This document shows, in pieces, positions 46,484 to 55,293 of a stretch of 64,000 bases of DNA (position 1 is its first letter; every line of letters starts with the position of its first letter). Both the position numbers and the translations under genes were made by a program. This stretch comes from Myxococcus sp046520405 (GTDB lineage: Bacteria; Myxococcota; Myxococcia; Myxococcales; Myxococcaceae): assembly GCA_046520405.1 (NCBI GenBank), contig JBKGHI010000003.1, positions 1 through 64,000 of the forward strand, written 5' to 3'. The notes under the pieces were generated by a model. The model saw nothing but the letters and a program-made list of their open reading frames with translations. It searched no databases and was not told where the DNA came from.

Positions 46484-47026
46484 TCAGGCTGGCTCACATG
46501 GACAGTCCACGCAGCCTCGCCGGCAGCAGGAGGGGCCGCAGGACTGAATCAGCCGCCTGCCCAGTGCCTGCCGGGCCCGGTGCAAGCGGACCTTGGCATT
46601 GGTGGTGGTGATGCCAGCCGCTTTGACGAGCGCTGCGAGACTCTGACCTTCTAAATCCACCCTGCGCAGGGCCTCCGCGTACTCTGGTTTCAAAGTGGGG
46701 GTGAGGGTAGAGATGCAGGCGCAGACGGTCCTCTCCAACTCGGTCGCATCCTCAGTGGAGAGCACCCTGGCACTGCCCCATTCGCGAAGCGCGCTCTCTT
46801 CGCGCTCCTGACGCCGGTAGCGGTCAATGAGCGCGTTGCGCAGCAGTCGGTAGAACCATGGCACCGCGCTTTCTTCCTGGCGCAAGGGGCTCCCACTCTC
46901 AAAGCCCGTGAGGAGCGCGGCCTGGAGGACCTCTTCGGCCCCCTCGGCGCTACCGCTGCGTGGCGTTAGAAAGGCAAGGAATCGCCGCCGATTCTGGAGC
47001 AGGAGCGTGAGGGTCTCTGGGCTCAC
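46484..47026 (-). CDS. ECF sigma factor with Cys-rich C-terminus (CorE-like)
   Basis: A 180-residue extracytoplasmic-function sigma factor. Region 2 spans ~14-75 (AEEVLQAALLTGFE ... VPWFYRLLRNALIDRYRRQ) and region 4 spans ~105-160 (LKPEYAEALRRVDLEGQSLA ... GITTTNAKVRLHRARQAL). A CxC pair lies between them (Cys102, Cys104). The tail has six cysteines in 15 residues (163, 167, 168, 172, 175, 177: CGPSCCRRGCVDCPC). In Myxococcus the CorE-type sigma factors sense copper or cadmium/zinc directly through such a tail, without an anti-sigma factor. The gene follows the RND pump gene by 12 bp, suggesting an autoregulated metal-efflux operon. Start is GTG 47026. Confidence 0.88.
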   Translation of the reverse strand: MSPETLTLLLQNRRRFLAFLTPRSGSAEGAEEVLQAALLTGFESGSPLRQEESAVPWFYRLLRNALIDRYRRQEREESALREWGSARVLSTEDATELERTVCACISTLTPTLKPEYAEALRRVDLEGQSLAALVKAAGITTTNAKVRLHRARQALGRRLIQSCGPSCCRRGCVDCPCEPA

Positions 47027-47038
47027 GGGCTGCGCCTC

Positions 47039-50000
47039 TCAAATCGCCGCACGGGTTGATTCCTCCTCGGGTGCCTGCGTGCCGCTGGCCTGAATAGGGG
47101 GATGCTGGAGGGGCTCTTGCCGCCCACCTCCGAAAACAGAATAGAGGACGGGCAGCACCACCAGGGTGAGCAGGGTAGAGGACAGGATGCCGCCGATGAC
47201 CACGGTGGCGAGAGGCCGTTGGACCTCAGCACCCACGCCTGTGTTGAGAGCCATGGGCAGAAATCCGATGGCGGCTACGGCGGCCGTCATCAGCACGGGC
47301 CGCAGGCGTGAGAGGGCCGCTTCGCGGATGGCTTCGCTCAATGCGTGGCCTGCATCGAGGAGAGAGCGCACGCGTGAGACGAGCACCATGTCTCCCAGCA
47401 CCGACACCCCGGAGAGGGCGATGAAGCCCACTGCGGCGGAGATGGAGAAGGGCAGTCCCCGCAGCAGGAGCGCGAGCACTCCGCCCACCAGCGCGAAGGG
47501 CACGCCCGCGAAGATGCGCACGGAGTCGAGGACGCGCCGGTAGGTGAGGTAGAGCAGGAGGAAAATGAGGGCCAGGGCTAGCGGCACCACGATGAGCAGG
47601 CGCGCCTGGGCACGCTCCAGGTGCTCGAACTGTCCGCCGAAGCGGAGGTAGTAGCCCGCGGGCAGCTCCAGCTTCTCGTCCAGCGCGTGGCGCACCGCCT
47701 CGACAAAGCCGCCGAGGTCTCGGTCGCGCACGTTGGCCTGCACGACGATGCGGCGCTTGCCCCACTCGCGCTGGAGCGTGGTGGGCCCGGACACCTCGCG
47801 GATGCGGGCAAGCCGCCCCAGCGGCACGCGTGCATCCCCGGGCCCCGTCACCGGTATCGTGGCCAGCTTCGCCGGGTCATCCCGGTACTCCTCGGACAGG
47901 CGCACGGCCAGGTCGAAGCGCCGCTCGCCCTCGCGCACCTCGCCCACGCTCCGGGTGCCCACTGCCTCGACGATGTCGAGCACCGCACGGGTGGAAATGC
48001 CGTGACGGGCCACGGCCTCTCGGTCCACTGTCACCTCGAGCACGGGCTGGCCCGTCAGCTGCTCCACGGTAACGTCGGCGGCGCCTGGGATGGCCTTGAC
48101 CACGCCCTCAATCTCACGGGCCTTGGCCTTCAGTACGTCCAGGTCGTCTCCGAAGAGTTTGATGCCCACGTCGCTGCGCACGCCTGCAATCATCTCGTTG
48201 ACGCGCATCTCGATGGGCTGGAGGAATGCCATTCGCATCCCGGGGAGGTCCGCCAGCTCCGCCTTCATCTCCGCCACGAGTTCATCCTGAGTGGTGGCCC
48301 GCTTCCAGGCCTCGCGCGGCTTGAGGGTGATGAAGACGTCGGACAGCTCGATGCCCATGGGGTCCGTGGCCACCTCCGCCGTGCCGGTGCGCGTCCACAC
48401 GCGTTGAACCTCGTCAGGGAACCGGGCGAGCAGCACCTTCTCAATCTCGGTGCCATAGCGGACGGACTCGGTGAGGGACACCTCGGCCAGGCGCACGGTG
48501 TTGATGACGAGCGTGCCTTCGGAGAGGCGCGGAACGAACTCGCTGCCGAGCTGCGTGGCGGCGATGAGTGCACCCACGACGAGGAGCGCCGCGCCGGCGA
48601 GGACGGCCCGAGTGTGGATGAGGGCCCAGTCGAGGACCGGCTGGTAGCAGCGCTTGAGGAAGGTGACGAGGCGCGGCTCGCGGTGGTGCCCTCCGCCACG
48701 CTTCAAGGCGAAGGACGCCAGCACCGGCATCAACGTCATGGAGAGCAGCGCGCTGCCCAGGAGGGCGAAGATGACGGTGAGCGCCATGGGGCGGAACAGC
48801 TTTCCCTCCACGCCCTCCAACGCGAGGATGGGAAGGTACACCACCATGATGATGAGCTCACCGAAGAGGGTGGGACCGCGCACCTCGACGGCGGCGTCGC
48901 GCACCACCTCGAGGATGGACCGACTCCCCCTGGCCTCGGCGAGCCGCCGCTCCGCGTTCTCCACGAGGATGACGGACGAGTCGACGACGAGCCCGAAGTC
49001 GATGGCCCCCAACGACATGAGGGTGCCGGCGATGCCGAAGCGCAGCATCGCGTTGAAGGCGAACAGCAGGGACAGGGGAATGGCCGCCGCGACGATGAGC
49101 CCCGCGCGCCAGTTGCCCAGGAAGAGGAAAAGGACGGCGATGACGAGGAGCGCGCCCTCCAGGAGGTTGGTTCGCACCGTGCGCAGCACGTGGTCCACCA
49201 GCTCGGTGCGCTCGTAGACGGGCTCCACGGAGACGTCTTGGGGTAGGGTGCGCTTCACCTCCTCGAGCCGTTGCGCCAAGGCCTTCGTCACTGTGTGGGA
49301 GTTTTCGCCCACGAGCATGAAGCCCAGGCCCAGGACGGCTTCGCCTTCACCATCCGCCGTGGTGGCGCCCCGGCGGATTTCATGGCCCACCTCCACGCGG
49401 GCCACATCCCGGATGCGCACGGGCACGCCGTTGTGCGCCGCGACGACGACGTCCTCGACGGCCTTGCCGTCCTCCAGGACACCCACGCCGAGGACGAGGC
49501 TCGCCGCGCCCCCGCGCTCCACCATGCCGCCCCCCACATTCGCGTTGTTCTCCTCCAGCGCGCGGTAGACGTCCTGAAGCGAGAGATTGAATTGCTGTAA
49601 GCGGCGCGGCTCCACGACGACGTGCCACTGCTTCTCCTGGCCGCCCCAGGCATTCACCTCTGCCACGCCGGACACGCTGCGCAACTGTGGAGCGATGACC
49701 CAGTCATGCAGCGTGCGTAGCTCTTCGAGGCTCTTCGTCCGGCTCTTGACGAGGTAGTGGAAGACCTCGCCCAAGCCTGTGGCCACCGGCCCCATCGTCG
49801 GACGCTCGATGCCCGCGGGGACGGCGACCCGGCCGAGCCGCTCGGCAACCTGTTGCCTCGCGAACCACAGGTCCGTGCCGTCGCTGAATTGGAGCGTCAC
49901 CTGGGACAGGCCGAACTTGGAGATGGAACGCAGCTCGCTGACGTGGGGCAGGCCCGCCAGCGCCTGCTCGATGGGGATGGTGAGCTGCCGCTCCACCTCG

Positions 50001-50176
50001 ATAGGGGTGAGGGCCGGGGCCATGGTGTTCACCTGCACCTGCGTGGGCGTGGTGTCCGGGATGGCGTCGATGGGCAGTGCCCGGAAGGCCAGCAGGCCCG
50101 AAACGACGAGGGCCAGGGTGCCAAGGAGGACGGCCCAGCGGTGTGCCAGGGACCAGTCGATGACTCGGGTCAGCAT
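47039..50176 (-). CDS. czcA: CzcA/CusA-type heavy-metal RND efflux pump (system 2)
   Basis: A 1045-residue RND pump starting MLTRVIDWSLAHRWAVLLGT. The frame is open 34 codons further upstream, but that would overlap the adaptor gene. It has the RND landmarks LPIDAIPDTTPTQVQV, PIEQALAGLPHVSELRSISK and LAFRALPID. The TM4 signature reads AIDFGLVVDSSVILVENA: the usual DG pair is DS, differing from system 1. C-terminal blocks are LLLRGLPFSISAAVGFIALS and MTAAVAAIGFLPMALNTG. The metal is unknown; the Ser variant and the Cys-rich partners suggest a different ion from system 1. It lies 5 bp after the adaptor gene. Confidence 0.93.
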   Translation of the reverse strand: MLTRVIDWSLAHRWAVLLGTLALVVSGLLAFRALPIDAIPDTTPTQVQVNTMAPALTPIEVERQLTIPIEQALAGLPHVSELRSISKFGLSQVTLQFSDGTDLWFARQQVAERLGRVAVPAGIERPTMGPVATGLGEVFHYLVKSRTKSLEELRTLHDWVIAPQLRSVSGVAEVNAWGGQEKQWHVVVEPRRLQQFNLSLQDVYRALEENNANVGGGMVERGGAASLVLGVGVLEDGKAVEDVVVAAHNGVPVRIRDVARVEVGHEIRRGATTADGEGEAVLGLGFMLVGENSHTVTKALAQRLEEVKRTLPQDVSVEPVYERTELVDHVLRTVRTNLLEGALLVIAVLFLFLGNWRAGLIVAAAIPLSLLFAFNAMLRFGIAGTLMSLGAIDFGLVVDSSVILVENAERRLAEARGSRSILEVVRDAAVEVRGPTLFGELIIMVVYLPILALEGVEGKLFRPMALTVIFALLGSALLSMTLMPVLASFALKRGGGHHREPRLVTFLKRCYQPVLDWALIHTRAVLAGAALLVVGALIAATQLGSEFVPRLSEGTLVINTVRLAEVSLTESVRYGTEIEKVLLARFPDEVQRVWTRTGTAEVATDPMGIELSDVFITLKPREAWKRATTQDELVAEMKAELADLPGMRMAFLQPIEMRVNEMIAGVRSDVGIKLFGDDLDVLKAKAREIEGVVKAIPGAADVTVEQLTGQPVLEVTVDREAVARHGISTRAVLDIVEAVGTRSVGEVREGERRFDLAVRLSEEYRDDPAKLATIPVTGPGDARVPLGRLARIREVSGPTTLQREWGKRRIVVQANVRDRDLGGFVEAVRHALDEKLELPAGYYLRFGGQFEHLERAQARLLIVVPLALALIFLLLYLTYRRVLDSVRIFAGVPFALVGGVLALLLRGLPFSISAAVGFIALSGVSVLGDMVLVSRVRSLLDAGHALSEAIREAALSRLRPVLMTAAVAAIGFLPMALNTGVGAEVQRPLATVVIGGILSSTLLTLVVLPVLYSVFGGGRQEPLQHPPIQASGTQAPEEESTRAAI

Positions 50177-50180
50177 GGGA

Positions 50181-51749
50181 CTATTCGCCTCCCTCTGTCT
50201 CGCAGCAGCCCGCACCGATGGACTCCTTGAGGATTTCCGTCTTGAGGAGGAAGGCGCCAGTGGTGACGACTTCCGCACCAGCGGAGAGTCCCTTCACCAC
50301 GGCGACTTCTTCACGGGTGCCGGCACCCAGCTCCACCACGACGGGCTCATAGAGGCCCGCGCCCTTCTTCACGAAGACGAGCGCGCGGCCCTCGGCGCGC
50401 TGGATGGCCTCGCGGGGGACCAGCACGGACTCCTGCTCGGCGGTCACCTGCACCCTCGCGCGGAGGAAGAGCCCCGCCTTGAGGGCGCCGTCCGGGTTTG
50501 GCAGCTCCACGCGGGCGCGCACGGTGCGGGTGGCCGGGTCCACGGAGGCGCCCACTCGGGTGAGGGTTGCCTCACGCGTCTCGCCGGGCATGCTCTCGAA
50601 TGAGAGCGTGACGCGCTGGCCCGCGCGCACCATTCCCGCATCTGCTTCGGGCACCTCTAGGAGGGCCCACATGGTGTGCAGGTCAGCGATTTGGAGGAGC
50701 GTCTGCCCCGCCCCCACCTGCCTGCCGGGGACGGCGTCACGTGCCACCACGGTGCCGGAGAAAGGCGCCGTCATCGCGTAGGTCCCCTGCTGGCTGTGGA
50801 CGGAGGCCCCTGCGGCGGTCAGGGATGCGCGGGCCGCGTCGCGCTCGGCCTCGGCCTCGGCCACCTCCGCCTGGGCTTGCTCCAGGTCCTTGCGTGCGCT
50901 GATGCCCCTCTCGACAAGCGCCTGCTCGCGTGTGAGCGCGGCGCGCGCGACTGCAAGTCGTGCCTGGCCCGCAGAGAGGCGCCCCTGGTCCGCGCCCACG
51001 GAGCCGGAGGTCACCACCACGAGGGCTTGCCCGGCCTTCACCTCGTCGCCGACGTCGACTCGGACTTCCAGAACCAGCGCATCGCTTCGGGCCGATAGCT
51101 GAGCCATCCGGTTGTTGTTGAAGGCGAGCTGACCAACAACGTCCAGGGTGCGAGAAAAGGGCCGCTTCTCCACGCGACGTGTCTGGATGCCTGCCTCTCG
51201 CGCGGTTTCGGCGGAGGCGAGGCGAACGCGCGTTCCTGGCTCGGGGAAGGTGGGTGGCTCCGCCCCCGCCGCCTTCACCAGCTCCGGATGGCAGTACGGA
51301 CAGACGGACTCTGGAAAGCCGTGCTCTCGGCAGTAGTCGCCCGCCTCGATGAACTTCGTGACGAGCGCCGGGTTGCACTTGGTGCACTTCGACTCGGGGA
51401 CCGAGTGCTCCTTGCACCAGTCCTTTGGCGCGGTGGCCTGTGCGGTGAAGGTGAGGTTCGGGTTGCACTGGAGGCACTGGGACTCTGGCACTCCGTGCTC
51501 CTCGCACCAGTCATCTTGCGCCTTGAAGACGTCGATGAGGTCCGAGTTGCACTGGGTGCACAGCTCCGCTGGCACCTTGTGTTCGCACAGATGTAGGGAC
51601 TGGGAGGATTCGGAAGCGCCTCCCGCGGCGGACGGAGGCGCGGCGGACTTCTCAGCCACGGCGGGCTTCGACTCCTTCGAGCAGCTGGCTGCGCCCAGGG
51701 CAAGCAGGGCCAACAGCATCACCGGACCGACGCGGGAGGCTGGCATCAT
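50181..51749 (-). CDS. RND adaptor lipoprotein with four Cys/His repeat units
   Basis: A 522-residue periplasmic adaptor. Lipobox GAASC (Cys23). Residues ~55-158 hold four tandem units of the form C-x1-2-H-x6-C-x2-C: CEHKVPAELCTQC, CEEHGVPESQCLQC, CKEHSVPESKCTKC, CREHGFPESVCPYC, spaced by 27-30 residues. The efflux adaptor domains follow: VEKRPFSRTLDVVGQLAFNN, GDEVKAGQALVVVTSGSVGA, coiled-coil AEVAEAEAERDAARASL, GAGQTLLQIADLHTMWALLE and GAEVVTTGAFLLKTEILKES, ending GAGCCETEGGE. The repeats look like zinc-ribbon-type metal-binding units absent from standard CzcB. The same unit occurs in the small gene upstream, whose stop abuts this start. Confidence 0.9.
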   Translation of the reverse strand: MMPASRVGPVMLLALLALGAASCSKESKPAVAEKSAAPPSAAGGASESSQSLHLCEHKVPAELCTQCNSDLIDVFKAQDDWCEEHGVPESQCLQCNPNLTFTAQATAPKDWCKEHSVPESKCTKCNPALVTKFIEAGDYCREHGFPESVCPYCHPELVKAAGAEPPTFPEPGTRVRLASAETAREAGIQTRRVEKRPFSRTLDVVGQLAFNNNRMAQLSARSDALVLEVRVDVGDEVKAGQALVVVTSGSVGADQGRLSAGQARLAVARAALTREQALVERGISARKDLEQAQAEVAEAEAERDAARASLTAAGASVHSQQGTYAMTAPFSGTVVARDAVPGRQVGAGQTLLQIADLHTMWALLEVPEADAGMVRAGQRVTLSFESMPGETREATLTRVGASVDPATRTVRARVELPNPDGALKAGLFLRARVQVTAEQESVLVPREAIQRAEGRALVFVKKGAGLYEPVVVELGAGTREEVAVVKGLSAGAEVVTTGAFLLKTEILKESIGAGCCETEGGE

Positions 51750-52028
51750 CTACTTCACGCCCTTCTTGGAGAGCTCTGGGCTGCAAATGGAGCACTGGGA
51801 CTCAGGCCGCTCATGCTCCGCGCACCAATCCCCCTTGGCCTTGAAGACAGCCGCCAGCTTCGGGTTGCAGCGAGTGCACAAAGACTTCTGGACGCCGTGC
51901 TCACACTTGGGCTTCTCGGCCTCGGCGGCCTGGGGCTTTTCGGTGGCCTTAGGCCCCTCGGCCAGCGCGGGGAGGACGGGAAGGGTGAGAAGCGAGACGA
52001 CGATGGAAAGGGTGCGCAACGAACGCAT
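51750..52028 (-). CDS. small periplasmic protein with two Cys/His repeat units
   Basis: A 92-residue exported protein. ATG 52028 opens a signal peptide (LSIVVSLLTLPVLPALA, cleavage after residue ~23), a Lys/Ala/Glu-rich linker, and two units like those of the adjacent adaptor: CEHGVQKSLCTRC (42-54) and CAEHERPESQCSIC (69-82). The stop TAG is directly adjacent to the adaptor's ATG. It probably binds metal in the periplasm and may deliver it to the pump. No name is known to me for it. Confidence 0.82.
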   Translation of the reverse strand: MRSLRTLSIVVSLLTLPVLPALAEGPKATEKPQAAEAEKPKCEHGVQKSLCTRCNPKLAAVFKAKGDWCAEHERPESQCSICSPELSKKGVK

Positions 52029-52185
52029 GAGGAAACTCCAGCCGGGGCAGTCGCCCACGGCGGTGAATGCCCGCGCGAGAGTGCGCGGGGAGGATGGATA
52101 GGGCTTCAGGCGAAGAGGACGCGCATGCGCACGCACGGACCCGGTAGGGCTCGCGCACGGCACACGTCTCCCGTGAAGGGAGGCG

Positions 52186-52488
52186 TCAGGCTCTAGGCGG
52201 TTGGAAGATGTCGGTAGCGGTCCCGGAGAGGACCGGCTCGTCCACGCGGCTGGGCACCAGAGGCGGTGTGGGCGCGGCCGCGAGGTCCCCCATGACGGGA
52301 ACCGGAGCGGGGGCTGCTCTCAGCGGGCAGCATGGGCACAGGACGCAGCTGGGGGCGCAGTCCGTGCAGTCATCGCCTTCATCCTCCATGCAGTCGGCGT
52401 GCGTGTCCGAAGCGAAGGCCAGCGTCTGGAAGACGCCGCCCGTCGTCAGGACGAGGAGCACGGCCATGAGTCGCAAGAGGAGCTGCAT
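52186..52488 (-). CDS. small Cys-rich exported protein, paralogue of 58537-58875
   Basis: A 100-residue protein: a hydrophobic leader (LLLRLMAVLLVLTTGGVF), a Cys cluster (CMEDEGDDCTDCAPSCVLCP, then CC), a Pro/Ala-rich stretch, and a C-terminus ending IFQPPRA. The second Cys-rich gene at 58537 has the same plan and ends LFQPPKA. It is the first gene upstream of the system 2 pump operon on this strand. Likely periplasmic or outer-membrane-associated metal binding; not a recognised family. Confidence 0.7.
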   Translation of the reverse strand: MQLLLRLMAVLLVLTTGGVFQTLAFASDTHADCMEDEGDDCTDCAPSCVLCPCCPLRAAPAPVPVMGDLAAAPTPPLVPSRVDEPVLSGTATDIFQPPRA

Positions 52489-52522
52489 CCAGTAGGTGGC
52501 TTACAAAGGCCCAGGGGAAGAG

Positions 52523-53032
52523 TCAATCCGCCGAGCCGGTCGCCCGGGTGGCACGCTCGCGGGTCAACCTTTCCAGGAGGCGTCGCATGGCTCTGGAGTC
52601 CCAGTCCCGTGGGCCAGGGAAGCGGGCGACCAGCTGCCCTTCGACGACGAGGATGCTCGTCGGGAGTTGCTCCACGCCATACGCGCGGGCCACGTTCTCG
52701 CCCTCATCCAGGCGCAGGAGGAGTTCCGGTGGAGGAGGGCCTTCGAAGAAGGACTCCACGGCCCCAAGGTTCGCATCGTGGCTGAAGACGACGACCCGCA
52801 GTCCTTCGGGGGGAGACTTTGCCAGGGCAAGGAGTTGGGGCGTCTCCTCACGACATGGAGGGCACCAGGATGCCCAGAACACTATCAGTAGTGCGTGAGC
52901 ATTCGGTGCGTCAGTGACCACAGGTGCAATGCCCTCAATCCGGATGTAGCTGGGCGGAGGTTCGTTCCGGCAGGCACAGGTCATTGCCAGAAGAATGAGC
53001 GCCAGCAGACATGGGGGACGATGGATGCGCAT
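52523..53032 (-). CDS. TlpA-type thioredoxin-like lipoprotein
   Basis: A 169-residue thiol-disulfide reductase-like protein. It has a lipoprotein-type leader (LALILLAMTCAC), then a thioredoxin fold with ALLIVFWASWCPPCREETPQ (active-site Cys57 and Cys60), GLRVVVFSHDANLGAVESFF, and the cis-Pro loop YGVEQLPTSILVVEGQLVAR. ATG 53032 is used; a longer in-frame start lacks support. It would keep Cys residues of the neighbouring Cys-rich proteins reduced, or serve in metal-protein maturation; that link is from proximity. Confidence 0.85.
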   Translation of the reverse strand: MRIHRPPCLLALILLAMTCACRNEPPPSYIRIEGIAPVVTDAPNAHALLIVFWASWCPPCREETPQLLALAKSPPEGLRVVVFSHDANLGAVESFFEGPPPPELLLRLDEGENVARAYGVEQLPTSILVVEGQLVARFPGPRDWDSRAMRRLLERLTRERATRATGSAD

Positions 53033-53730
53033 CACTCCAGACGCTATCTTACGGTCCGACGTTAGGGCGCCACTATGTGTGCGGCTCAGCAGCCAATAGT
53101 TGCGCACTGTCGTCGACCACGGCTCGCGGCAGTGCGGTTCTCACCTCAGGACTGCTGCGGGCGTCAATGCACCGGCCATCGATTTCCGGCTCCTGCCTGT
53201 AGTCCCAGGGATAATCTGCCTACTTGCTCCAGTGTGAGTGCATGAGTGTGCTCCGGTTCGTTGAACAAGGTGATGATGCCGCTGCCCTTCTCGATTTCGG
53301 TCGGCACCGCACGGTGAAGGCCTGAGGCGTGCGCAGGGCGGGCAGGAGGCTGGCGAGGCCCAACGCGTGCCGTCGCCGCTCGGACGCGGCTCAGGAATGT
53401 CCAAGGGGCCAAAGGTTGGGCCCGCACCTCAAGGCTGTGCAGTGCCCTTGGTGAGCTCCCTCGCTCGTCAGCCGAGGCAAAGCGATGACCGTGCGCTCCT
53501 CGCCCACCCGCCTTAACGCGCTAGCTGTCGTGGCAGTGCCGCGCTTGCAACGCAGCGACCGAATTGGGGGTAGGCACACCCGGACTGACGCACTGAGGTC
53601 TGCCCCCCCAGGCCTGCGCTCGCTGTGCTGGCGCCCTCCTGGTGGCCACAATTTCTGGCGGTGTCACAGGAAGTTTGCAGAGGCCGATGTTGTGGCGGGC
53701 CATAGGATATTCGAATATCGTAATGTCCTC
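53033..53730. other. 698-bp divergent gap between the TlpA-like gene and arsR
   Basis: No firm gene. A minus-strand frame of 87 codons (53164-53427) contains a protein-like stretch (EIEKGSGIITLFNEPEHTHA) that could be the remnant of something, but it lacks a good start and recognisable family. The arsR operator (53706-53719) lies at its right end; promoters for both flanking genes should be here. Confidence 0.5.
53706..53719. promoter_or_regulatory. ArsR operator palindrome
   Basis: GATATTCGAATATC is a perfect 14-bp palindrome 11 bp before the arsR start. ATATTCGAATAT-like sites are typical ArsR operators, so it should autoregulate the arsR-acr3-arsC-arsC-arsN2 operon, releasing on arsenite. 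Confidence 0.75.
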
Positions 53731-54096
53731 ATGGCACCTGCCGCCGCCTCTCTAGATGTTCGGTCCGCCTCCCGCCTCTTTAAGGCGCTGGGGGACGAGA
53801 CTCGCCTACGCATCGTCGCGCTCCTCAGTCATGGGGAGCTGTGCGTCTGCCACTTCGAGTCAGCCTTGGACCTGACCCAGTCCAACACCTCCCGGCAACT
53901 CGGCGTGCTGAAGAACGCAGGCATCGTCGAGGCTCGCCGAGACGGAAGCTGGGTGTACTACCGACTGGCTCCGCAACTGGACGAGGTGTGCAAGGCCCAG
54001 CTCAAGGCGCTCGTGTCCGCCTTCACCAAGAAGGACGTCCTCCGGGAAGACGTCGTGCGCCTCCTCAAGTCCCGCGGCCCCAACGCCTGCAAGTAG
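53731..54096 (+). CDS. arsR: ArsR-family arsenic-responsive repressor
   Basis: A 121-residue winged-helix repressor of the ArsR/SmtB family. LFKALGDETRLRIVALLSHG is the classic N-terminal signature; the metal-binding loop is ELCVCHFESAL (Cys38, Cys40), followed by the recognition helix TQSNTSRQLGVLKNAGIVEA and the wing RRDGSWVYYRL. ATG 53731 is preferred because the palindromic operator lies immediately upstream and the longer frame would read through it. It heads the arsenic operon. Confidence 0.92.
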   Translation: MAPAAASLDVRSASRLFKALGDETRLRIVALLSHGELCVCHFESALDLTQSNTSRQLGVLKNAGIVEARRDGSWVYYRLAPQLDEVCKAQLKALVSAFTKKDVLREDVVRLLKSRGPNACK

Positions 54097-54112
54097 ACCC
54101 AAGAGCCTTCTC

Positions 54113-55246
54113 ATGAACGCAGCCACTGCTCCAGACAGCATCGTCAAGAAGCTCTCCGTCATCGACCGGTTCCTGCCGGTGTGGATCTTCGCCGCCATGG
54201 GCCTGGGCATCGGCCTGGGCAGGGCTTTCCCGGACCTGGGCGCGAGGCTGGACATGGTGAGGCTAGACACCGTGTCCCTGCCCATCGCCATTGGCCTCTT
54301 GTGGATGATGTACCCGGTGCTAGCGAAGGTGCGTTACGGCGAACTGGGCCGGTTGCGCGCGCGGGGCAAGCTCTTCACCACGTCCCTGGTGCTCAACTGG
54401 ATTGTAGGACCGGTGTTGATGTTCGCCCTGGCCTGGCTCTTCCTTCCGGACCTTCCGCACTACCGCAACGGTCTGGTGCTCATCGGCCTGGCCCGGTGCA
54501 TCGCCATGGTCCTCATCTGGAACATGCTCGCGTGCGGGAGCAATGAGGTGGCTGCCGTGCTGGTGGCGCTCAACTCGGTCTTCCAGATTCTCTTCTACTC
54601 GGTGCTTGGCTGGCTCTTCCTCACCGTCATCCCTGAATGGCTCGGCGCGGATGTGGCGGCGTTCGACGTGTCCATGTGGAGCATCGCCAAGAGCGTGCTC
54701 ATCTTCCTGGGCGTGCCCCTGTTGGCTGGCGCGCTGACGCGCATCGGCCTCACTCGGCTCAAGGGAGAGGCATGGTACGAGCAGCGCTTCCTGCCGCGCT
54801 TGGGGCCTACCGCGCTCATTGGTCTGCTGTACACCATCGTCCTCATGTTCGCGATGCAGGGGGAGAAGATTACCCGCCTCCCGCTGGACGTGGTGCGCAT
54901 CTCCCTCCCGCTGGTTGTCTACTTCGCGATCATGTTCACCAGTGCCTTCTTCCTCTCCAGGAAGCTGGGCTTCTCCTATGAGGAAACGGCGTCGTTGTCG
55001 TTCACCGCTGCGGGCAACAACTTCGAGCTGGCCATCGCCGTGGCGGTGGGCGTGTTCGGTATGGCCTCAGGAGAGGCGCTGGCGGGCGTAGTGGGGCCGC
55101 TCATCGAGGTTCCCGCTCTCATCGCCTTGGTCTACCTGTCGCTCTGGCTCAGGCGTCGCCTCTTCCCCGGAGCCGGTGAAGCCGTGCTGCCTCGTCGCTT
55201 CGAGGGGAAGACGCCTGCGTCCGGGCCTGGCGAAGCGCACCCGTAG
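54113..55246 (+). CDS. arsB: ACR3-family arsenite efflux pump
   Basis: A 377-residue, about 10-TM arsenite exporter of the ACR3 (BART) family, not the ArsB antiporter family. The diagnostic block is GLARCIAMVLIWNMLACGSN with the essential Cys in TM4, followed by AALVALNSVFQI-like sequence; LGIGLGRAFPDLG lies near the start and TAAGNNFELAIAVAVGVFG near TM9. It begins 17 bp after arsR. It extrudes As(III), or Sb(III), produced by the two reductases downstream. The symbol arsB is the one commonly used; acr3 is an equivalent. Confidence 0.94.
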   Translation: MNAATAPDSIVKKLSVIDRFLPVWIFAAMGLGIGLGRAFPDLGARLDMVRLDTVSLPIAIGLLWMMYPVLAKVRYGELGRLRARGKLFTTSLVLNWIVGPVLMFALAWLFLPDLPHYRNGLVLIGLARCIAMVLIWNMLACGSNEVAAVLVALNSVFQILFYSVLGWLFLTVIPEWLGADVAAFDVSMWSIAKSVLIFLGVPLLAGALTRIGLTRLKGEAWYEQRFLPRLGPTALIGLLYTIVLMFAMQGEKITRLPLDVVRISLPLVVYFAIMFTSAFFLSRKLGFSYEETASLSFTAAGNNFELAIAVAVGVFGMASGEALAGVVGPLIEVPALIALVYLSLWLRRRLFPGAGEAVLPRRFEGKTPASGPGEAHP

Positions 55247-55293
55247 GACCCGGCTGCCGACGTCGTCCCCCAGGTGCTCCTCCTCGAGGCCCC

